This document shows, one piece after another, positions 1 through 64,000 of a stretch of DNA of 64,000 nt (position 1 is the stretch's first letter; each line of letters begins with the position of its first letter). A program made the translations under genes and the position numbers. Location: assembly GCF_032884065.1 (NCBI RefSeq), contig NC_088879.1:18958038-19022037 (forward strand), given 5' to 3'. The stretch comes from Artemia franciscana. Taxonomy: Eukaryota > Arthropoda > Branchiopoda > Anostraca > Artemiidae. The notes under the pieces were generated by a model that had not been told where the DNA came from, did no database searches, and saw nothing but the letters and a program-made list of their open reading frames with translations.

Positions 1-94
1 TGTTGACTGGCGGGTCTTGATCTCTAACAAGTCACGCGAAATTGCCTCATCCTCATTTATAAACTGGACTTTTGCTTTTGACTTACGGAGTCCA

Positions 95-515
95 CCGTTG
101 GAATTCGTGGCTAGGGCCTCGATTGAATTGCTCGCTAGGGCCTCCGTTGAAAATATTGCTAGGGGTCCCTAGTGGAATTCTTGGTTAGGGCCCAAGCCTT
201 GAAGTTTCTCCACTAGCGGGCCCTGAAGTTTTTTACAGAAAAAAAATCTTTGAAGACGGATTATAAAGGTTCCTTGAGGGAAAAAATCCAAGAAAAAAAA
301 TCTTTAAGAAAATGAAATGTCGGAAAAAATAGTGCAAAAAAATCTTGAAGAAATAATCTTGTAGGAAAAAAATATCGAAGGAAAAGAAATCTCGAACAAA
401 ATACCTTGAAGAAAAATGATCCCAAAGAAAAAGTATCTCGAAAATAATCTTGAAGAAAAACGCCTTGAGGTAAAAAAGGGCTTGAAAGAAAAAAACCTTG
501 AAGGAAAGAAATACA
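95..515. repeat. Two adjoining degenerate minisatellites
   Basis: From about 95 to 235 a unit of about 25-28 bp containing 'gctagggcct' recurs four to five times. From about 235 to 515 an A-rich unit like 'cttgaagaaaaaaat' (17-20 bp) recurs with many variants. The reading frames through the second part are Phe-rich low-complexity shadows. Confidence 0.6.
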
Positions 516-539
516 TCTCTCAAAGTATTACGTAACACC

Positions 540-2380
540 CACGTGTGCGCCGTCATGACGTAACATCCAAAGACATCCTGATGTAAAAAAGGCCTGGAAA
601 AAACCTACTTCGTAGGTTTTTTTTTAAACAATCAAAGAAACGATTATGCAACAAGCACCTGCATCTTTTAGAAAAAAATCCCTATTATGTAACACACAAG
701 TAGACTATACCATTAAAGGGGTGCTATAGTATTTCGTAGGACCCAGGTGCGTGTAATAACATGTTGAAGGGGTAGTTGCTCCGTTTTACACCCCATATGA
801 GTCTCTTTAAAGAGATTGACCCGTCACTACTTTTGACAAATGTTACGGAAGGGCAGGGTAAATCCCTACCCCCCTGGATACGGCTTTGCTATTTCCCCTT
901 ACCAATTGCGAAGCACAACTACCCTAGAAATGCGGACAAACATCTTGGGCAAAATAGTAGAGTATTATATGAGTCAAAACACTGTTTGCGTCAAAATATA
1001 AATATATTCGTTTATTATAGGATACATAAACACACGTAACAAAACAAAAATCAAACAAATTTACAGTACATATACAGCATGGTGACAGAAATGGTATGGA
1101 CTATGTAAATTAAAATGACTTTTTCTTTTATACAGCGGCCACGTTGACAAGCAAAAGTTAATGGTCTTTAATTCGATAGAAGGTTTAAGTGTTTTTATTT
1201 TATTCCCTTATTTTGTTACTGATCAAAGAACCAATCAGACGAAAGTAACAAAACGGAAAAAACGCATACTCTCTTATGAGCATCAGAATCAAAGGGACTT
1301 TGATTGTATTACGGAGAAATACCCACTTCAAGAGTCTGGATGTTTTCAGATTATCGGATGACTGGGAGATCAAGTTCATGACACTAAATTAAGTTTTTTC
1401 AAATTTTACAGAGTTTTGAAAATAAGAGGTTTTAGAAATTTTCCTGTTAGAACAACTTTATATTCCATTTATTTCTGCAACATATTAAGTGTTTTTACAG
1501 TTTTTGCTCTAGAGCTATCGTTTTCCTTTCTTAGCTTTTCCTGGCGAGAAGATAATATTAGAGTTATAAATAAATGTTTTTTTTTTATTGTTGATGACTA
1601 CCTTATTCATTTCTTCTGCTGGTTATAGAAGAATCTACGATATTGGTTTTCTAAGAGAAAAAAAAAAGGTCAAAACCTCGGATTAGAGCGGGAATTCGAA
1701 TATTCAAATTAGAATATTCAAGATCCTCGACTTTGGTTTTTTTTACCATCCGTCCTCCATCCTCTTAAGCTTGATTTTACAACTTAGAACCTATGCACTT
1801 TATTTCTAACTGATTCAGTTACTTTCAATTTCTAATTCGTTTTTAAACCTTTCTTCTACACCAAAAACGAACGATGCTCTGATGCTTTTTTGATTTAGTA
1901 GATAAAGCTAGATGTATTTCGGAGTTTTTCAAGGGGAAAACGAAACGTATTGTGTCTTATTGCTTTATTAAATTGATCCAATTGTATTTTGTTGTCCTTA
2001 AAGGGGAAAATGATGTGAACTCGTGTATATTTTCTTTAGATGCTTCATAACTTTTAGTTAGAAACTTTTTTTCTTTATATTACTTTAACCGATTAATGGC
2101 CAACGTGTATTTATAACACGCCCTATGAATTATTGTTTTTAAGCCCCATTTACCACACAGTTTTGAGGTTTATTAATTATTTATGAGGGGCATGAAAACT
2201 GGCTCAATAAAAATGATAATCTATAATACAAAATTAATTGTATAGTATTTATTATAAAACAATAATCCTGGTCCTTTGCATTGGAAGCGATTCGAGCTCA
2301 ATTCTATTTTCCAGATCATCAGAAAAGCTAACATTATACATTTAAAAACCGAGAAAATAAACCAAAAAATTAAATCAAAC
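540..2380. other. AT-rich stretch downstream of the receptor gene, no gene seen
   Basis: Short ORFs here have no recognisable domain or codon bias. A small hairpin (cctacttcgtagg) lies at about 602-614. I see nothing else. Confidence 0.5.
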
Positions 2381-2386
2381 ACTAGA

Positions 2387-2392
2387 TTTAAT
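2387..2392 (-). promoter_or_regulatory. Possible poly(A) signal (ATTAAA)
   Basis: About 100 bp after the stop codon on the minus strand the hexamer ATTAAA occurs. A canonical AATAAA is found further on at 2248-2253. In such AT-rich DNA both can arise by chance, so the cleavage site is not determined. Confidence 0.25.
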
Positions 2393-2492
2393 CATTAAAT
2401 TTTCAGAAAAATTCATCATTAAATTTTTCCACGATTAATCGCTGGGTTAAACTCAGTTTGAACTCTCGAATAAATCAATGCTTTAAAGAATT

Positions 2493-59840
<57,348 letters not shown>

Positions 59841-60128
59841 CTAAAAAAGGTGGAAGAGAGGACACATCAGTTCAACACAGACTAAAATATTATTTTCTCA
59901 TGGTTCCATGGGAAGGGGGCTAAAGATCACCGATTTTTAGTACTTTAAGACAGATACTTTTTTACTTCGATTCATCACTGGTTTCGAGGATTCTTAAGCT
60001 CTTATTCAAAACTCCTGGAAATTATTTTTCTTCGTTACTCCTTACTGTCAAGTTCAACATTGATAATTGTTACCAGTCCTAAATCAGTCTCGAATGGTTA
60101 TCCTTTTACATGTGAAATTTATCTAAGT

Positions 60129-61703
60129 ACTAGCTGTTGGGGTGGCGCTTCGCGCCACCCCAACACCTAGTTGGTGGGGGCGCTTCGCGCCCCCCCCAAG
60201 CCCCCCCGCGCGCGTAAGTCGTTACGCGCCATAATAGTTACGCGCCATTGTAGTTGTGTCCCTATGTCCCACCTGTGAATATAGATATATATATATATAT
60301 ATGGTTTTAACTACGTAAAACTTGCGAATATACAACATTCTTTGCTGTCCCATTGTCTTTGCATATAAATAGATTGTCAGGTTATCCCCCTGTTTCCCCC
60401 GGTGTCCCCGTTGTAGTTGTGTCCCTGTGTCCCGGTCGTCATTTATATTCCCTGTGTCCCGGGTCCCGGTCATCATTTGTATCCCGGTGTCCCGGTCTGT
60501 ATATACATTCGTTTTTTAGTTTTGTTTTTCTCCTTTATTTTTTTCCTTTTTTTTTCTTTTTTAGCTTATTTAGATTTTTAGATTTTTTAGTTTTTTTTAT
60601 TAGTTTTTAGTTTTTATTTCTTTTTAGTTTTTTTGTCCCGGTCGTCATTTATATCCCCCTGTTTCCCCCGGTGTCCCCGTTGTAGTTGTGTCCCTGTGTC
60701 CCGGTCGTTATTTATATTCCCTGTGTCCCGGTCGTCATTTGTATCCCGGTGTACCGGTCTGTATATACATTCGTTTTTTAGTTTTGTTTTTCTCCTTTAT
60801 TTTTTTCCTTTTTTTTTCTTTTTTAGTTTATTTAGATTTTTAGATTTTTTAGTTTTTTTATTAGTTTTTAGTTTTTTTTTCTTTTTAGTTTTTTTGTAGT
60901 TTTTACCTTCTTTTTAGTTTTGTTAATTTTTTTTTTTACTTGTGTCCTGGTCGTCATTTATACTCCCTGTGTCCCGGTGCTTTGTTGATTGCTAATCGAA
61001 CATTCCTTTTGTCCTGGTCGCTTTCTCTTTGAGTGTCGTCATTTATTTTTTTCTTTTTTAGTTCTTTTAGTTTTTACCTTTTTTAGTTTTTTTTTAGTTT
61101 TTAGTTTTTTTAGTTTTTTACCTTTTTTTAGTTTTTTTAGTTTTTTAGCTTTTTTATTTTTTTTATTAGTTTTTATTTTTTTTGTAGTTTTTGCCTTTTT
61201 TTTTAGTTTTTTGTCCTGGTCGCTTTCTCTTTGAGTGTCGTCATTTATTAGTTTTTTCCTTTTTTTTTTTAGTTTTTTATTGGTTTTTACCTTTATTTTA
61301 GCTTATTTTTCAGTTTTTTCCTTTTTTTTAGTTTTTTTTTATTTTTTATTTTTTTTAGTTTTTTACCTTTTTTTAGTTTTTTTAGTTTTTTTAGTTTTTT
61401 AGCTTTTTTACTTTTTTTATTAGTTTTTAGTTTTTTTTTGTAGTTTTTGCCTTTTTTTAGTTTTTTCAGTTTTTTTTTTAGTTTTTTATTGGTTTTTACC
61501 TTTATAGTTTTTTTAGTTTTTTAGCTTTTTTATTTTTTTTATTAGTTTTTAGTTTTTTTTGTAGTTTTTGCCTTTTTTTAGTTTTTTCAGTTTTGACGTC
61601 ACCTAATCCAGTTTTTTCAGGTGACGTCACCTGACACATCCATCCACACATCCATCCACACATCCATCCACAGACAACTTATTTTTATATATATAGATAT
61701 TGT
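60129..61703. mobile_element. Composite repeat with GC-rich hairpins and T-rich minisatellite, possible Helitron-like relic
   Basis: Starts with a 13-bp-stem hairpin (gttggggtggcgc-ttc-, 60136-60164) and a second one (gggggcgc-ttc-gcgccccc, 60176-60194). A 269-bp direct repeat follows (60383 and 60652; 'ccgtgtcccggtcgtcattt' words). Then comes about 700 bp of ttttagttttt units, a 16-bp palindrome caggtgacgtcacctg (61618-61633), three copies of cacatccatcca and an AT-rich end. The Phe-rich ORFs here are low-complexity artefacts. The class is uncertain. Confidence 0.5.
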
Positions 61704-62369
61704 TCAATTTTTCATGACTTGGGTTGCTTTTTACAGCGTCGCAACTTTTGCTGCTAACAGATGGTAAGGGGTCATGTGAGTTGATTAGATTATATATCAG
61801 AGCCAACATTTTTGATAAAAATTAAACGGGAAAAGCGTTTATTTTAAAAGTTAAGAGCAATTTAAACCTTGAAACTAGCACAAATTTTGTTACGCCAGGT
61901 TTCAAGTTTCAAACGAGCAGAAATGAAGAAATAAAACCTAAAAAGAAAAAAAACTTTAAGGCAAACTTTAAGAGAACATAAATAACCATCCACAAATAAG
62001 GGTAGTATTAATACACTTCGAACCCCACTGAAAGGCTATAGTGTAGTCTATGTTTTAATGAAAACTATCTAAAAGGCTGAAATTGGCCAGTTGAACTTCT
62101 ATGTGTTTGAAATGAAATAATTTGAAGAAAGGGACCATTAATGAAATTTTTTTTCATATCGGATTGATAAAACTAAATTACTTGCTACAAACATTCTGCT
62201 ATAGGAGAGAAATTTTCAAAATGATTGGACAGCATTTAGTTTATAATGTTATAAGAAAGTAATAACAAAGGCAACAATAATTCAAATATGAAGAATACAT
62301 TTTGTTTTCAGTGAAGCACATATGACAGCTCAGCATTTTGTTTGTTTGGAGTAGTGTCAATACTCCCCT
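61704..62369. other. Upstream flank of exon 1, nothing recognised
   Basis: I searched the minus strand for a signal-peptide exon leaving one base at a donor and did not find a convincing one. Confidence 0.35.
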
Positions 62370-62843
62370 TTTTTATGCTAATTTAAATTCGTGTATGTTT
62401 CGTACCATATTTGGTGGAAATCAAACACCCACTTGTGATATGTGAATTACTTATGTTGTTACTTAGTTTAGTTTAGCTACGATTTTAAATATTTTTAATG
62501 ATTAATATCATGCCCACGGCATCCACCACAAGCTAGCAAAAACGAACTCTAGACCATAGTAACTGAAATTTTAACCATAAATTTTGAAGAAACAAAACAG
62601 TCAAGCGAAAAAGAATTTCCATTTGAAGTTGATTCAAGGAAAGTAGCTACTATTTTGATTTATCTTAATGGTAAAAGTTTATTGCAAAACTGATTTATGG
62701 GAATTTTGAAAAACACTATGAAACCCCACAAAAATGGTGTCAGGTCAGAATGAAAACTGCATCGTTAAAATATACAAAAAGAAAGTCTAATCATTAAGAA
62801 CCATTCCCAGATTAGTACTTTAATGATAATTATTCGAAAGATG

Positions 62844-62882
<39 letters not shown>

Positions 62883-63420
62883 AAGGAGGGGAGTGTTGCA
62901 GGAAATGCAGGCCCATTAACACTCCTTAGGGCTCTCCGATCATGTGTGCCGGAAATAGTCAAACAAGTGTGATTTCAGCAAAGTGTGAAGTGTCCACTTT
63001 GTGCAAAATAGGCACTTAACATGCTTTAACTATGGGATTCGGTATTACAATATAATCCTTTTATTTGAAATCATCAATTTAAAAATCCTTAGTCACCGAT
63101 TTGGTGGAAATCAAATTCCATTGATGAAATATTTTTTTCGTATGTCCTGATTTAGGACTGTTTATCTTAAGAATTTTCAGTTATCGACACTTGATCATTA
63201 AGGACCATTTGCTAGTAATCTATAAATGATCAAGAGTCAAAATAATTTGGGAGGCATGACCCCAATGAAATATTTACTCAAGATATTTTGATTTTGGACT
63301 TCTACATTTCAACATTAACCTCAGATCCGTAATTACCCAAGTCAACAGCCGTGCAGTCTATCTATAGAAGCGAAGAAGAGGGGGATATGAGGCCAGAGCG
63401 CAAGGAGGACTCTGGCCCTC
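62370..63420. repeat. Interspersed repeat family R, two tandem-like copies
   Basis: 'ttggtggaaatcaaa' occurs at about 62412 and 63102, and 'atcattaag.accatt' at about 62791 and 63194. The later part, 'gggggatatgaggccagagc', resembles 3705-3740. A (TA)n tract of about 35 bp lies at 62846-62880. Confidence 0.5.
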
Positions 63421-63514
63421 CAACTCAATCCACTATTCAATCTAGGTATCACTACCAAGTTTAAGCGTTTTTTGCATATCGCAATCAATCTAATAGAAAG
63501 TAAAGTCAATTCCG

Positions 63515-63830
63515 ATTGATGGGATTTCTTAATAACAAAATATACATAAAAAGAATCGGCCTTTTATGGCGACTCCAAATATATGAACTTCACCAAGTCT
63601 TAAATGGCACACCAAAAATTACAAGCCTAAGAAAATTTCCCTTATTTTGAAAAAAGAGGAAACACCACTAAAAGGGTGAAAGATCTTGATGAAAACGGCA
63701 CCATCAAATTTAGCCCGTCAATGAGTCGTATTGAGAGGTTTCAAGCCCCTATCTACAAACACGTGAAATTTTGTAATTTTTTCCGATAAGGATTATAGAT
63801 GCGTGTTTATATTTTCTTTGCGATAAAACA
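63515..63830 (+). repeat. Repeat family X, partial copy 5
   Basis: Carries the 5' body blocks 'cttcaccaagtct', 'aagcctaagaaaattt', 'ggtttcaagcccctatctac' matching 17590-17850, without the starting palindrome. Confidence 0.55.
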
Positions 63831-64000
63831 TATTAGAAATGGTTAATCCCTTTAAACAAGACAGTGAAAAATGACAAACATTTTAAATAAAAAATAAAAA
63901 TAAAAGTCAGAATATTTCAGCCTCACAGCCGAAAACTTGTATCAACAGAAAAAAAAATTAACCTAAACAAAATACATAGATAGAAACATAACAAACGGCA

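Noticed and set aside
233-556. Phe-rich minus-strand ORFs
   Set aside because: Low-complexity translation of an A-rich minisatellite; no real gene features.
60136-60194. GC-rich hairpins resembling bacterial Rho-independent terminators
   Set aside because: The context is eukaryotic with no operon; they belong to a repeat element.
60353-61234. Plus-strand ORFs rich in Phe and Leu
   Set aside because: They follow the T-rich repeat and the 269-bp duplication; no start context and no domain.
61627-61809. Minus-strand ORF as a possible signal-peptide exon for the receptor
   Set aside because: Its only plausible donor leaves phase 0, whereas exon 1 needs one base from the exon before, and it overlaps a 12-bp repeat.

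Overview
The window looks like one locus of a large, AT-rich, repeat-packed arthropod genome. It has long introns with GT-AG splice sites and dense transposon debris, including RTE-clade LINE, hAT, Helentron-like and MITE relics. There are no bacterial-type operons. The encoded protein carries the domain named after crustacean farnesoic acid O-methyltransferase, so a crustacean is plausible (a branchiopod is only a guess).

One protein-coding gene dominates. It lies on the minus strand and covers almost the whole window, from 59840 down to a stop codon at 2493. I assembled eleven exons by reading splice sites, and every junction keeps the reading phase. Exons 1-3 (59661-59840, 53680-53791, 51129-51271) encode a Methyltransf_FA/FAMeT-type domain. 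Exons 4-11 (34750-34919, 29956-30110, 26348-26573, 17195-17369, 14792-14944, 5878-6047, 4645-4695, 2493-2732) encode a complete Cys-loop ligand-gated channel: ligand-binding domain with the 13-residue Cys loop, TM1, TM2, TM3, a short cytoplasmic loop and TM4. Exon 3 joins exon 4 in phase, so the two modules read as one receptor chain of at least about 590 residues. Its 5' end (signal peptide, promoter) was not found and may lie beyond 64000. Several exons are invisible to a simple ATG-ORF scan. The TM3 exon lies antisense to a misleading plus-strand ORF at 5828-6040, and the TM4 exon has only a short ATG-initiated stretch.

The introns are a museum of mobile DNA. Intron 8 holds a dead RTE-type LINE (7446-13345) that sits in the loop of an inverted-repeat element, is split by a MITE, and that MITE carries a Helentron-like element. 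Intron 7 holds a 120-bp satellite of about 16 units that starts right at the exon 8 splice acceptor. Intron 6 has two long copies of an unnamed hairpin-ended family (X) and a 1.2-kb tandem duplication that copied the exon 6 splice donor. Introns 3-5 hold two more Helentron-like elements, two hAT transposase relics, several MITEs, a 242-bp tandem array with dimeric higher-order structure and a perfect 36-bp palindrome. Intron 1 has a tRNA-Ser-like sequence and minisatellites. Upstream of exon 1 is a composite repeat with GC-rich hairpins and a long T-rich tract (60129-61703).

No intact transposase, CRISPR array, rRNA or second convincing host gene was seen. Domain and family names come from motif recognition, not from database searches.
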